Made by a program: the position numbers and the translations under genes
Shown: piece after piece, positions 42,597 through 51,355 of the stretch
How positions within the stretch are numbered: position 1 is the stretch's first letter
How the letters are laid out: every line of letters starts with the position of its first letter
The notes under the pieces: generated by a model
Told to the model about the DNA's origin: nothing
What the model saw: the letters and a program-made list of their open reading frames with translations, nothing else
Database searches by the model: none
Origin: DASQZK01 sp963732905
GTDB taxonomy: Bacteria; Bacteroidota; Bacteroidia; Bacteroidales; GCA-2748055
DNA: 64,000 nucleotides
Assembly: GCA_963732905.1 (NCBI GenBank)
Contig: CAVTBM010000004.1
Span: 620,001-684,000, forward strand
Reading direction: 5' to 3'

Positions 42597-43099
42597 ATTT
42601 CCGGTGGGATGGGCAACCGGGGCCTGCATGACTGTTTTAGTCAGGCATATTCCTATCCCTTCAACCCTCATCCCTTTCCTGAACGTCCGGTTTTGTCGGG
42701 AAACCGGGCTCAGGCCTTATCCATTATATTTCTATCTGCTGTTTGATGAATGGATTACCGGTTCAATTCGGTACAATAGGTTCACCATTCATTATAAACA
42801 GCTCAATTACAGCCATGTATTTATTATAATATACTGGTTTTCCATACAAGCACGGACTTTGACAAGAGGGCGAAAAATTGACTTAAAATGATCTTCCGCA
42901 TCTCAAAGCCTTTATAAACAGGGCTGTCTATCGCTTCTTTCTGAAATTCATCCAAAACTAATCCACTTTTGAAGAAGATAATCCGTGATTTATCAAAAAC
43001 GGCAGGATTTTCTAAAACAAAAACTCCTTAAAAACCTTATTATATACGAATTCACTAATACAAAAAAGCGCAAATAAATCTGAATTAAATTATTCTTTT
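42597..43099. other. Intergenic region before the exopolysaccharide locus
   Basis: No supported gene in about 500 bases. The one notable structure is an imperfect hairpin at 42678-42714, with outer CCTGA/TCAGG arms and an inner CCGGTTT/AAACCGG stem. It may terminate the NUDIX-fusion transcript, although it is not followed by a T-run. A 95-codon open frame at 42604-42891 has no family features. The promoter of the following locus should lie in the AT-rich 42960-43099 stretch, but I see no consensus match. Confidence 0.4.
42678..42714 (+). terminator. Hairpin downstream of NUDIX-fusion gene
   Basis: An inner stem CCGGTTT (42687-42693)/AAACCGG (42701-42707) and outer CCTGA (42678-42682)/TCAGG (42710-42714) form a stem-loop about 80 bp after the stop. 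No U-tract follows, so termination is only suspected. Confidence 0.3.
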
Positions 43100-44545
43100 A
43101 TGGGCACTAGAGAGTTTTTTAACAGGATGAATGACTATAAGACACATAACCATAAAAAAATACGGTTAGTGCTTGATGGCGTTGAGTTCATTGCTGTATT
43201 GATTTCATTTGTAGTTTCGGTTAACCTGGTTAAGGAATTCCTTGTCCGCAATCTTAATCTTGATATATACGAGTATTCTGTCTTCGGTCTGTTTGTAGTA
43301 ATATCCTGGTATGTCCTTTCCCGGGTTACGGCAATGGCTAAATTACCACGTACTCAGCGGTACCTTGATCTGGTATTTCAATTTATCAGAATGAACTTCA
43401 TTGTAATGTTAGCTCTTTTATTTATAAAGGTCGCATTCCGGCTGACATCTGTTCCGGTTGTGCTGATTTTCGTCTATGTTTCAATCAGCCTGGTATCCAC
43501 TCTGATCATCAGGATCATTGCATTTCATTCGCTGAAGGTTTATCGTGCAAACGGGTATAATCTTCATCACGTGATTCTGATAGCGGATTCCTTTTCCGAT
43601 GCTGTTATTGACAAGCTGCTTCTGCAAAAGGAATGGGGTTTTAATATCAAAGGGATTATCACCGAATCAAAACTGATCACAGCCAAATATGGTGAAGGCA
43701 TTAGCATTTATCCCGATATTTCGGTTTTAAAATCACTCGTGGATAATACCGTTGTGGATGAAGTGCTCTACAGTCGTAAGAAAATTGATGAAGACGAAAT
43801 CAGAAAAATTGTCGGGATCTGTGATGAGATCGGGGTAATATTCCGGCTTCAGTCTTCCGTTTCACCGTTGGATCCATTCGAGATACAGTTAAAGACCATC
43901 AAGAAATCGAGCTACCTGACTCTGGTTGACATTCCGTCCAACAATATTTCAATCATCCTGAAGACCGTCGGCGACTTTTATTTTTCAATTACTTCGATGA
44001 TCCTGCTATTACCGTTTTTTCTGCTCATTGCCCTGCTCATTAAGCTTGATTCCCGTGGGCCTGTATTTTTCCGTCAGGAGCGGGTTGGACTTAGGGGAAG
44101 AAAATTCAAGCTTTATAAGTTCAGGACCATGGTGACTAATGCAGAAGAATTGCTGGCCAGGTTAAAGGACAGGAATGAAATGGACGGTCCCACCTTTAAG
44201 ATTAAGAATGATCCTAGGATTACCCGGATCGGAAAATTTTTAAGGAAGACAGGGCTGGATGAACTTCCGCAGTTATATAATGTGATCAGGGGAGAAATGT
44301 CATTGATAGGGCCTCGTCCGCCTCTTGAATCAGAAGTAAAGTCTTACGAGCGCTGGCAGCTCAGAAGGTTGTCGGTTAAACCTGGGCTTACCTGTACCTG
44401 GCAGATTATTCCAAACAGGAATGATGTAAAGTTTGAAAAATGGATGAAGATGGACCTGAACTATATTGATAATTGGTCGCTTACAAAAGATATACGTTTA
44501 TTCTTTGAAACGATGGTTACATTTTTCACAGCGGGAGGCCGTTAA
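43100..44545 (+). CDS. Exopolysaccharide initiating sugar-phosphate transferase (undecaprenyl-phosphate glycosylphosphotransferase)
   Basis: 481 residues. The N-terminus has four predicted membrane helices (about 25-150) and a CoA-binding/NAD-fold-like middle (LHHVILIADSFSDAVID). Another helix at ~290-310 leads to the catalytic PglC/WcaJ-type domain with PVFFRQERVGLRGRKFKLYKFRTM, LRKTGLDELPQLYNVI and GEMSLIGPRPPLESE. This enzyme moves a sugar-1-phosphate onto undecaprenyl phosphate at the inner membrane, starting the repeat unit. It is the first gene of the rightward exopolysaccharide locus. The first sugar (Glc, Gal or other) cannot be told. Confidence 0.9.
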   Translation: MGTREFFNRMNDYKTHNHKKIRLVLDGVEFIAVLISFVVSVNLVKEFLVRNLNLDIYEYSVFGLFVVISWYVLSRVTAMAKLPRTQRYLDLVFQFIRMNFIVMLALLFIKVAFRLTSVPVVLIFVYVSISLVSTLIIRIIAFHSLKVYRANGYNLHHVILIADSFSDAVIDKLLLQKEWGFNIKGIITESKLITAKYGEGISIYPDISVLKSLVDNTVVDEVLYSRKKIDEDEIRKIVGICDEIGVIFRLQSSVSPLDPFEIQLKTIKKSSYLTLVDIPSNNISIILKTVGDFYFSITSMILLLPFFLLIALLIKLDSRGPVFFRQERVGLRGRKFKLYKFRTMVTNAEELLARLKDRNEMDGPTFKIKNDPRITRIGKFLRKTGLDELPQLYNVIRGEMSLIGPRPPLESEVKSYERWQLRRLSVKPGLTCTWQIIPNRNDVKFEKWMKMDLNYIDNWSLTKDIRLFFETMVTFFTAGGR

Positions 44546-44924
44546 CTTTATCTGCAGGCCATGCTAAAACCGCTGTTGTTCTTTGAGGACAGAGTTTGGG
44601 GGTATACTGTTCTGTCATTTCAGATGCTTCATTAGAAGACTGATTTTATTCTTTAATCAAATCATGCTATATTTTTTGTTGTTTCGGTGGCTGTAAAAAC
44701 AATTTACAGTAATTTTTACGGTTCATATACTTGAACCTACCGGCCATAAGTTTTATCTTGTTCATGGACGTGATCAGCAAACCGGAACAGGGCCACAGGC
44801 TTTCTTCCGGCTACAAGAATCACCCGGTCAAGGATGGGCGTTTAATGATTTCCTCAGAGGTTCCGGTTGGTTTTTACGTCTTAATTGTATTACATTTGTT
44901 TATCACGTTTTTAATACATTCACC
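44546..44924. other. Gap between the initiating transferase and export genes
   Basis: 379 bases with no supported gene. An inverted repeat CTGTAAA (44691-44697) AACAA TTTACAG (44703-44709) is present, resembling the half-site seen before the PqqD operon but with a different spacer. An open frame of 65 codons starting at 44731 and overlapping the next gene by 4 bp has a hydrophobic C-terminus but no family support. Confidence 0.35.
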
Positions 44925-45701
44925 ATGAGGAGTCTTCTTAACAAATGGTCATTGATTATCCTGACCGGAATTTTGTCAACATCATGTGTTCCGCTGAAAA
45001 GAGTATCCTATGTTCAGTCCAAGGATCACTTAACAGACAGTGAAGTAGAGAAATTGTATTTTGTAGGCACTCCGCAGGATAATCTTATCCGTCCGGGAGA
45101 TGAATTATATATACGCATCACGAGCGCTGATGAAAGTCCAACCAGCCTTACCGGCTTAACGGCAGACCGGTATATTTCCGACCCTTCTCTTATGAGTTAT
45201 ATTGTAAACCCGGAAGGGGCGATTAAATTGCCCTACATTGGCAGGATCCAGGTAACAGACCTGACTCTCGGGCAGGCTTCAGACAGCATTGAAAATTCGC
45301 TTTCACAGTATCTTAACTACCCTTCGGTTTTTATAAAATTTGTAAATAATAAAATTACTGTCCTGGGTGAAGTTAACCGACCGGGCGTTTATTTGTTTAA
45401 CTACAAGAATGTAAACATACTTCAGGCCGTTGGATACGCAAATGATATCGGGATTTTCGGAAACAGGAAGAGGGTACTTCTGATTCGTGAGGAGGGCATT
45501 GTTAAGACAAAGCATTACCTGGATATGACCAGTGATAAAATATTCGAATCCCCGTGGTATCTCCTGAAATCCAATGATATCGTATATGTTGAGCCTTTAA
45601 GAAGAAAGAAGTGGGATATGAATACGATTCCTTATAACCTGATTTTATCTATTATTTCAACGGGCATTGTGATTTTGACCTTTATCAATACAAAACCTTA
45701 G
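44925..45701 (+). CDS. Outer-membrane polysaccharide export lipoprotein (OPX/Wza-like)
   Basis: 258 residues with a lipoprotein signal (cysteine 21 in LTGILSTSC). The Poly_export domain follows (NLIRPGDELYIRITSADE, YIVNPEGAIKLPYIGRIQV) with a SLBB segment (NKITVLGEVNRPGVYLFNYKNVNILQAV). A C-terminal hydrophobic helix is PYNLILSIISTGIVILTFI. Such proteins form the outer-membrane/periplasmic exit of Wzy-type polysaccharide export and pair with a copolymerase/kinase. The next gene (Wzc-like) starts 9 bp downstream, so the two form one operon. Confidence 0.9.
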   Translation: MRSLLNKWSLIILTGILSTSCVPLKRVSYVQSKDHLTDSEVEKLYFVGTPQDNLIRPGDELYIRITSADESPTSLTGLTADRYISDPSLMSYIVNPEGAIKLPYIGRIQVTDLTLGQASDSIENSLSQYLNYPSVFIKFVNNKITVLGEVNRPGVYLFNYKNVNILQAVGYANDIGIFGNRKRVLLIREEGIVKTKHYLDMTSDKIFESPWYLLKSNDIVYVEPLRRKKWDMNTIPYNLILSIISTGIVILTFINTKP

Positions 45702-45710
45702 TCAATAAAG

Positions 45711-48131
45711 ATGAAAGAAAATAACGATCCGGTAGCCAATGTAATGGCAGCCTTCTTCAGGGACATGCTAAACAACTGGTATATTATTGTCATAAGCCTG
45801 GTCATCTTTCTTGGCATATCCGTGGTGTATCTTAAACTATCTGCCAAGAATTACAAGGTGGGGGCTTCGGTACTCCTTAACATGGATCAGAAGCAGAATG
45901 GCGGAGGCCGAGCGGATGATGTTCTGCCCAGTTATACCATTGTGGAAAGGGAGAAAAACCTACAGAATGAGATGTTCATTTTCAGTTCCACCCCACTGAT
46001 CCGGGAGGTTCTGGAGGAAATGAATATGCGTACCAATTATTATTTACAGGAAGACAAGATTCCGAAGGAATTGACTTTCAGTCTGAAGGATATTTACAAA
46101 TCCTCACCTTTCCAGGTTATTCCCAGTGAAGAACACATCCAGCCGGTAAACGCACTGATCTACATTAAAATTCTGGATTCCGAACATTTTGCTATCTCTG
46201 CCGATTATCCGGAAACTATTCTCGTGAACTTCCAGAATAATGAATTCGTAAGTTATTCAAGTCCTTTCCGGCTTGGTGGAACATATCGTTTCGGAGAAAA
46301 AATTGAAAATGAATATTGTTCATTTAAGGTCCTTTTGAATTCGAATTTTGTGTCAGAACTGTACGAAGGGAAAGACCTGTTTTTTGAGTTCAATGATTAT
46401 GATATGCTGACGGCGCAGTTTAAAGGCAACCTGTCTGTTGAGCCTTCCTCGCTTGAGTCAACCATGATTGAGCTGAATTTAAGGTGTCCTAATGTTGAGA
46501 AAGGGGTAGATTTTTTAAACAACCTGATAGACAAATATATCGACAAAAACCTTCAGGAGAAGAATTTTCTGGCCAACCAGACCATCGGCTATATTGATGA
46601 CCAGTTGTCAAGCGTGACGGATTCACTTGGGGCCTCCGAACGACAGCTTCAGAATATGCGAAGCACGGCCAGTGTCATGAACATTGATGTTAAGGCCGGA
46701 AATATTTATCAACAGATTCAGGGTCTTGAAAATACCCGGGATGAGACGGAGCGACGGCTCAACTATCTTACCCAGATGGAAGATTACTTTAAGTCCAACA
46801 ATGATTCTTCAGGCATTATGGCGCCGTCCTCGATGGGACTGAACGACCCGGTCCTGAATAATATGATACAGGAGTTGACCACCCTAAATGCAGAAAAGCA
46901 GAACATTATCAGCAATCATCAGTTAAGAAATCCAAGGCTTAAAACCCTGAATTCCAGCATCGACAATTATAAAGAAAGCATTACTGAAAATATAAAATTC
47001 AATGTATCCACTACCCGAAACGAATTAAATAGTCTCAATCAGAAAATTAACGGACTGAGAAGTGAGTTCTCCTCATTACCTATGACTCAGCGCCGGATTC
47101 TTGGGGTTGAGCGAAAATTCAACCTGAATGAAGCCCTGTATAATTCATTGCTGGAGAAGCGCATTCAGGCCCAGATCATCCGGACATCCAATTTATCCGA
47201 TTGCGAGGTTATCGAACCTCCGAAATACCTTTCGATAGACTCGCCAAAAAAAATAATTGTATTGTTGGGAATGGGATTCCTCGGCTTAGCCTTTCCCGTC
47301 GGATTTATTTTTGGCAAGCGTATGCTCGGAAATAAATTTAACGATGTGGAGGAATTGAAGTCCTCTGTCAGTATACCTTTTATCGGGAGTATTCCGCATA
47401 AAGCCTCCACCATGTCGTTAAATAATGTTGTGTTCAGTTACCCCAAAACTGCTATTGCCGAATCGTTTCATACCGTCAGAAGTAACCTGATCTACTATCT
47501 ACTTGGGAAGGACCACGGAATCATACTGGTCACCTCTTCCCTGCCGGAGGAGGGAAAATCATTCACGGCAATGAACCTGGCCACCAGTTTTGCCACCACG
47601 AACAACAAAACGGTTTTGCTTGAATTTGACCTGCGCAAGCCAAGTAAGGTCTATAATGAACTAGGCACCCGGGCACTGGTCGGAATCAGCTCTTACCTGA
47701 TTAACCGGGCCAGCCTTGACGAGATCATTATAAAAACGGAAATCCCTAATCTTGATATTATTCAGGCAGGGCAGATCCCGCCAAACCCGGTTGAACTGCT
47801 TTCAAGCAAGAAAAATCAGCAACTTTTCTCAGAGCTTAGTGAAAGGTACGACTATATCATTGTCGACACTCCGCCATACGGACTGGTTTCTGATTCTCTG
47901 ATTCTCATGAAATATGTTGACATTAAGATATATGTGACAAGGCTCGGGAAAATAAAGAAGGGCACGCTTTTATCAAACCTGGAAGATATCGCGTCGAAAG
48001 AGATTCATAATTTTTACATCCTCGCCAATGAGGATCCATCCCAGAATAACGGAGCCTATTCAAATTATGCTTATGCAGAGAAAAGCACAAAAAAACGCAT
48101 ATTGAATATTTTCAGCAAGAGTTATAGTTAA
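45711..48131 (+). CDS. Polysaccharide copolymerase / BY-kinase (Wzc-like)
   Basis: 806 residues. A Wzz domain with N-terminal helix (about 22-42) leads to a long periplasmic region with coiled coil, the GNVR-type stretch FSSLPMTQRRILGVERKFN and a second helix (IIVLLGMGFLGLAFPVGFIF). The cytosolic kinase has Walker A (VTSSLPEEGKSFTAMNLATS, about 608-622), Walker A' (VLLEFDLRKPS) and Walker B (YDYIIVDTPPYG). The tail carries clustered tyrosines (NGAYSNYAYAEK, SKSYS) that are likely autophosphorylation sites. It controls chain length and export of the polysaccharide with the OPX lipoprotein encoded just upstream. Confidence 0.92.
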   Translation: MKENNDPVANVMAAFFRDMLNNWYIIVISLVIFLGISVVYLKLSAKNYKVGASVLLNMDQKQNGGGRADDVLPSYTIVEREKNLQNEMFIFSSTPLIREVLEEMNMRTNYYLQEDKIPKELTFSLKDIYKSSPFQVIPSEEHIQPVNALIYIKILDSEHFAISADYPETILVNFQNNEFVSYSSPFRLGGTYRFGEKIENEYCSFKVLLNSNFVSELYEGKDLFFEFNDYDMLTAQFKGNLSVEPSSLESTMIELNLRCPNVEKGVDFLNNLIDKYIDKNLQEKNFLANQTIGYIDDQLSSVTDSLGASERQLQNMRSTASVMNIDVKAGNIYQQIQGLENTRDETERRLNYLTQMEDYFKSNNDSSGIMAPSSMGLNDPVLNNMIQELTTLNAEKQNIISNHQLRNPRLKTLNSSIDNYKESITENIKFNVSTTRNELNSLNQKINGLRSEFSSLPMTQRRILGVERKFNLNEALYNSLLEKRIQAQIIRTSNLSDCEVIEPPKYLSIDSPKKIIVLLGMGFLGLAFPVGFIFGKRMLGNKFNDVEELKSSVSIPFIGSIPHKASTMSLNNVVFSYPKTAIAESFHTVRSNLIYYLLGKDHGIILVTSSLPEEGKSFTAMNLATSFATTNNKTVLLEFDLRKPSKVYNELGTRALVGISSYLINRASLDEIIIKTEIPNLDIIQAGQIPPNPVELLSSKKNQQLFSELSERYDYIIVDTPPYGLVSDSLILMKYVDIKIYVTRLGKIKKGTLLSNLEDIASKEIHNFYILANEDPSQNNGAYSNYAYAEKSTKKRILNIFSKSYS

Positions 48132-48163
48132 AGAAGGAAACATCTTCATCTTCAGATATTTTT

Positions 48164-49069
48164 ATGATGAAGGACATTGCAGTTTTAATTCCTGTATATA
48201 ATCATCTGGCATACACAAAGACCTGTGTTAAAACACTGCAGGAAGTGGTGAAGGAGTATGTCTTTACCGGAATCAGGCTGACGGTCATTGTGATTGATGA
48301 CGGATCGACGGACGGCACAGGGGAATGGCTGGGTAAAAATTTTCCCGGGGTAATTGTTCTAAGGGGAGACGGGGATTTGTGGTGGAGCGGGGCTGTCAAT
48401 CTCGGAGCCCGTTATGCCATTGAAATGCTGGATTCGGATTACCTTCTTTTATGGAATAATGACATCATTGCGGACCAAAGGTATTTTAAGGAACTGGACA
48501 AGCTGATTCCATCACTTCCGGGGAGTGTCATCGCAGGATCCAAAATTTTCAGGAAGGGAGAAGATCCGGTCATCTGGTCGTTTGGGGGAATTTTCAATCC
48601 CCGCACCGGCAGTAAGTATATGCTGGGTCTAAACGTTGTCGACACCGGAGAATATGAAAATCCCAGGAATGTTGACTGGCTGACCGGTATGGGGACACTC
48701 ATTCCTGCCGGAGTGCCCGGGAAAATAGGATACTGGAATGATAAGGATTTTCCTCAGTACCATGGAGACAGTGATTTTACCTACCGGGCGAAACTCGCCG
48801 GATATGACATTGTGGTTTTTCCGCAGCTGAGGCTCTGGAATGACACCAGTAATACCGGTCTTTCCCATCAGGGAAGTTTAAAAGTGCTAATACGGTTGTT
48901 GACTGATATTAAGTCGAATTATAATTTGAAAAAGAATCTCCGGTTTTACCGGAAGTATGCCACCAGTGTGATGGCTTACGGTTCCCTGATTAGGTCGTAT
49001 TACATGCTTTTTGGCGGCTTTTTCAAATGGAAATTTCTGTCGCTGATCGGGGTCAGAAAGAAAAAATAA
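48164..49069 (+). CDS. Family 2 glycosyltransferase
   Basis: 301 residues of GT-A fold. AVLIPVYNHLAYTKTCVKTL and VIVIDDGSTDGTGEWL bind the nucleotide-sugar, and LLLWNNDIIA carries the metal-binding NND in place of the usual DxD. The pattern GDGDLWWSGAVNLGARYA and later DWLTGMGTLIPAG are typical of rhamnosyl-type GT2 enzymes (inference). It adds a sugar to the lipid-linked repeat unit on the cytosolic side. It lies 32 bp after the BY-kinase gene and 40 bp before the next glycosyltransferase. Confidence 0.88.
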   Translation: MMKDIAVLIPVYNHLAYTKTCVKTLQEVVKEYVFTGIRLTVIVIDDGSTDGTGEWLGKNFPGVIVLRGDGDLWWSGAVNLGARYAIEMLDSDYLLLWNNDIIADQRYFKELDKLIPSLPGSVIAGSKIFRKGEDPVIWSFGGIFNPRTGSKYMLGLNVVDTGEYENPRNVDWLTGMGTLIPAGVPGKIGYWNDKDFPQYHGDSDFTYRAKLAGYDIVVFPQLRLWNDTSNTGLSHQGSLKVLIRLLTDIKSNYNLKKNLRFYRKYATSVMAYGSLIRSYYMLFGGFFKWKFLSLIGVRKKK

Positions 49070-49109
49070 ATACAGACGATCATGTACTGGTCTTTAATTC
49101 TTTACAGAG

Positions 49110-50138
49110 ATGCCCGGAAAAAGAGTCTATTTCTACCCGATAAGTTCCCGGAATACTTCAGGAGTAGGGAATCCGTATGCAGGGAATCTGATTGGGGTTT
49201 TAAGTAACCATTTCAGGGTTATAAACCGGAAGGATCCTTCAGGAAGCGGTATTTTTAATCTTGTGAAGTATCTGAATAAGACAGATATTCTCTTTCTGAA
49301 CTGGATTGAGGAGTTGCCTGATAAAAAATACGGGTATATCCAGACGGTGTTTTTCATTCTTATGTTTCACTACCTGCGGAAGCGCAAGGTATCCGTTTGC
49401 TGGGTCCTTCATAACAAGTTCTCGCATTATAAAGGGAACCGGAGACTTAAAGCCGCCCTTTACAGGATGCTGGCAGCCAGAAGCACGCATATCATTACGC
49501 ATTCCGGCGAGGGGCTGAGTTATATTAATACCTATGATCATAAACATTCGCACAATATCATTTTTCTGCACCATCCGGTTTCCCAGGCAACTAAGGGGGT
49601 CGAACCGGGGGAGCCCTTTGATATTCTGATATGGGGAACCCTGCTGGAATACAAAGGGGTAGACCGGTTTCTGGAATATCTTCATCTGAACGGGCTGGCA
49701 GATCGTTACCGCATAATGGTTGCCGGCAGGATCATGGAAGACGCTTACCGGGCGAAACTTTACCGGAATACCAGCCGGACAATAAGGATAGAAGATCGTT
49801 TTGTCGGAGATGAAGAACTCCAGCGCCTGATTACCTCCTCCAGGATGATACTGTTCACCTATAAGCAGGAAAGCGTACTCAGTTCAGGAGCACTTATGGA
49901 TTCATTATCTGCCGGTGCCACCGTTGTCGGACCCGATACCGGGGCATTCCGGGATCTGGCCGGCGAAGGTTTGGTCATAACCTATTCATCATATGATGAC
50001 CTTGTACAAAAAGCCGACATGGTTCTGGAAGATAAGCTGGGAGTGGATAAATTCAACCTCGATCATTTCCTGCAGGAGAACACGTGGTCAAGGTTCGGTG
50101 ATAAAGTGGCAGATTTTCTGTATGCGGGAACAACCTAA
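49110..50138 (+). CDS. GT-B fold glycosyltransferase of the exopolysaccharide locus
   Basis: 342 residues. The N-terminal half has VYFYPISSRNTSGVGNPYAG and VCWVLHNKFSHYKG. The C-terminal half starts at FDILIWGTLLEYKGVDRFLEY, as in GT1/GT4 enzymes, followed by AGRIMEDAYRAKLY and SSGALMDSLSAGATVVGPDTGAFRDLA. The canonical EX7E is not clear; the position reads SVLSSGALMDSLSAG, so the nucleotide-binding acid may be changed. It probably transfers a later sugar of the repeat unit. It is the last glycosyltransferase visible before the surface-protein genes. Confidence 0.82.
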   Translation: MPGKRVYFYPISSRNTSGVGNPYAGNLIGVLSNHFRVINRKDPSGSGIFNLVKYLNKTDILFLNWIEELPDKKYGYIQTVFFILMFHYLRKRKVSVCWVLHNKFSHYKGNRRLKAALYRMLAARSTHIITHSGEGLSYINTYDHKHSHNIIFLHHPVSQATKGVEPGEPFDILIWGTLLEYKGVDRFLEYLHLNGLADRYRIMVAGRIMEDAYRAKLYRNTSRTIRIEDRFVGDEELQRLITSSRMILFTYKQESVLSSGALMDSLSAGATVVGPDTGAFRDLAGEGLVITYSSYDDLVQKADMVLEDKLGVDKFNLDHFLQENTWSRFGDKVADFLYAGTT

Positions 50139-50656
50139 AACCGGAACGAACAGCCGGGTCTCATTTTCAGGGATTAGTCACGCGATCCGGTCAGCTCAAC
50201 AAAATATCCCCAATTTCAATCCAAATTATGAACTGATCTTTTCTGCATTTGTTTCTTATACAGAGAACCTTTTTAAGCCAGAAAATTGCGGATGACGAGA
50301 ATCCGTTATTTTTCCAATACATGTTATATCCGTTAAAGCTAAAATTCAATACATAAACAATATGCTTGTTATGCCTGTTTGTCATTTCACCATAGCGCAT
50401 ACATTTGTCAATACCTCTTAGAAAAAGGTTCATGAAGAGGCCTCATTAAGATCTGTTACGGAAACATCAAACCGCAATTATATGTTTGCGGATAAATCTT
50501 GCACCTGATGCCAATTGATTCATAAAACGAAAGATTTCATTGGCAATACGTATTTGTAATTTCATGTAAAATCTTACATTATTTGTATCCATTTTTATAT
50601 ATGAAACGTAGATAATTATAATTTTAATTTCTCAATTCTCCAAATGTTAAATTTAA
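50139..50656. other. Intergenic region before the T9SS surface-protein genes
   Basis: About 520 AT-rich bases without a supported gene; an 80-codon minus-strand frame (50191-50433) has no family features. A small dyad ATGTAA-AATC-TTACAT lies at 50564-50579, about 80 bp before the next start. Some sequence control element for the surface protein is likely here because a new transcriptional unit begins, but I see no consensus promoter. Confidence 0.35.
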
Positions 50657-51355
50657 ATGAATATGAAAAAAATTTACTATGTACAATTAATATTCATTCT
50701 GTTGTTCTTCTCATTCAGCAGGACTGGATTATGTGCAGAGCCTCCATACCTGGCTCCGATCCCCAATCAGACGGCACTTGTTGGACAGTTATTCACACTC
50801 GATATTGATGCCGTAAATGCCAATCCGGCAGAGACCTATGAACTCACTGTAGCTCGTCCCGGGATGATCATCGATCCGGTTACCGGAGTTATTTCATGGA
50901 CACCGGCCGATATCGCCGATGGTGGTCTTGTTACCGTCAGGGCTTATAATACTGCAGGTGAATCCATACGCTCATTCACAATTTATTTATCGAATGCTAT
51001 TCTTTGTCCCCCGACTCTGGCTTCCTACTGGAAGCTGGATTCCATAACCGGGGGTACGGTCTACTCAGATTATACGGGAGGGTTTGATGCCAAAACCACT
51101 AAAGCCCTCGCAGACACTATCGGGGTTGTAGACGGAGCACAGTTATTCAAGCCCACTACCCGGCTGGACCAGTTTCTGCAAGTGAATGATTCAAGTCAGC
51201 ATACCTGGGCACGGAGTGGAAGTTTTTCCTTTTCCTTCTGGTTTCTATATAAAGGAAACAACCTGGCCAATAACCAGGTTTTAATTGGGAAAGGGACGTC
51301 CCAGTTTAGGATACAGCATGATATTAGTCAGCCTGGATACTACGGGTGCTGGTGA
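50657..51355 (+). CDS. N-terminal part of a frameshifted surface protein (Ig-like plus first half of LamG)
   Basis: 232 codons. A signal peptide (MKKIYYVQLIFILLFFSFSRTGLCA) precedes a putative-Ig (He_PIG-like) domain (PPYLAPIPNQTALVGQLFTL ... IDPVTGVISWTPADIADG) and the first strands of a LamG/concanavalin-like domain (LASYWKLDSITGGTVYSD, GAQLFKPTTRLDQFLQ, GSFSFSFWFLYKG). The frame then runs into a stop at 51353. The second half of the LamG fold continues in the +1 frame of the next entry, so this is one gene of about 914 codons broken by a one-base shift near 51320-51345. Either a real mutation or an assembly/sequencing error would explain it. Confidence 0.75.
   Translation: MNMKKIYYVQLIFILLFFSFSRTGLCAEPPYLAPIPNQTALVGQLFTLDIDAVNANPAETYELTVARPGMIIDPVTGVISWTPADIADGGLVTVRAYNTAGESIRSFTIYLSNAILCPPTLASYWKLDSITGGTVYSDYTGGFDAKTTKALADTIGVVDGAQLFKPTTRLDQFLQVNDSSQHTWARSGSFSFSFWFLYKGNNLANNQVLIGKGTSQFRIQHDISQPGYYGCW

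Noticed and set aside
42604..42891. 95-codon open frame between the NUDIX fusion and exopolysaccharide genes
   Set aside because: It lies in an intergenic region without family similarity or a plausible start signal; its sequence spans a hairpin.
44731..44928. 65-codon TTG-started frame overlapping the OPX lipoprotein gene by 4 bp
   Set aside because: The ATGA-type overlap is attractive, but the peptide has no recognisable motif and only a weak hydrophobic end.
50191..50433. 80-codon minus-strand frame in the gap before the surface-protein genes
   Set aside because: No homology signal or leader; it lies in AT-rich non-coding DNA where such frames arise by chance.
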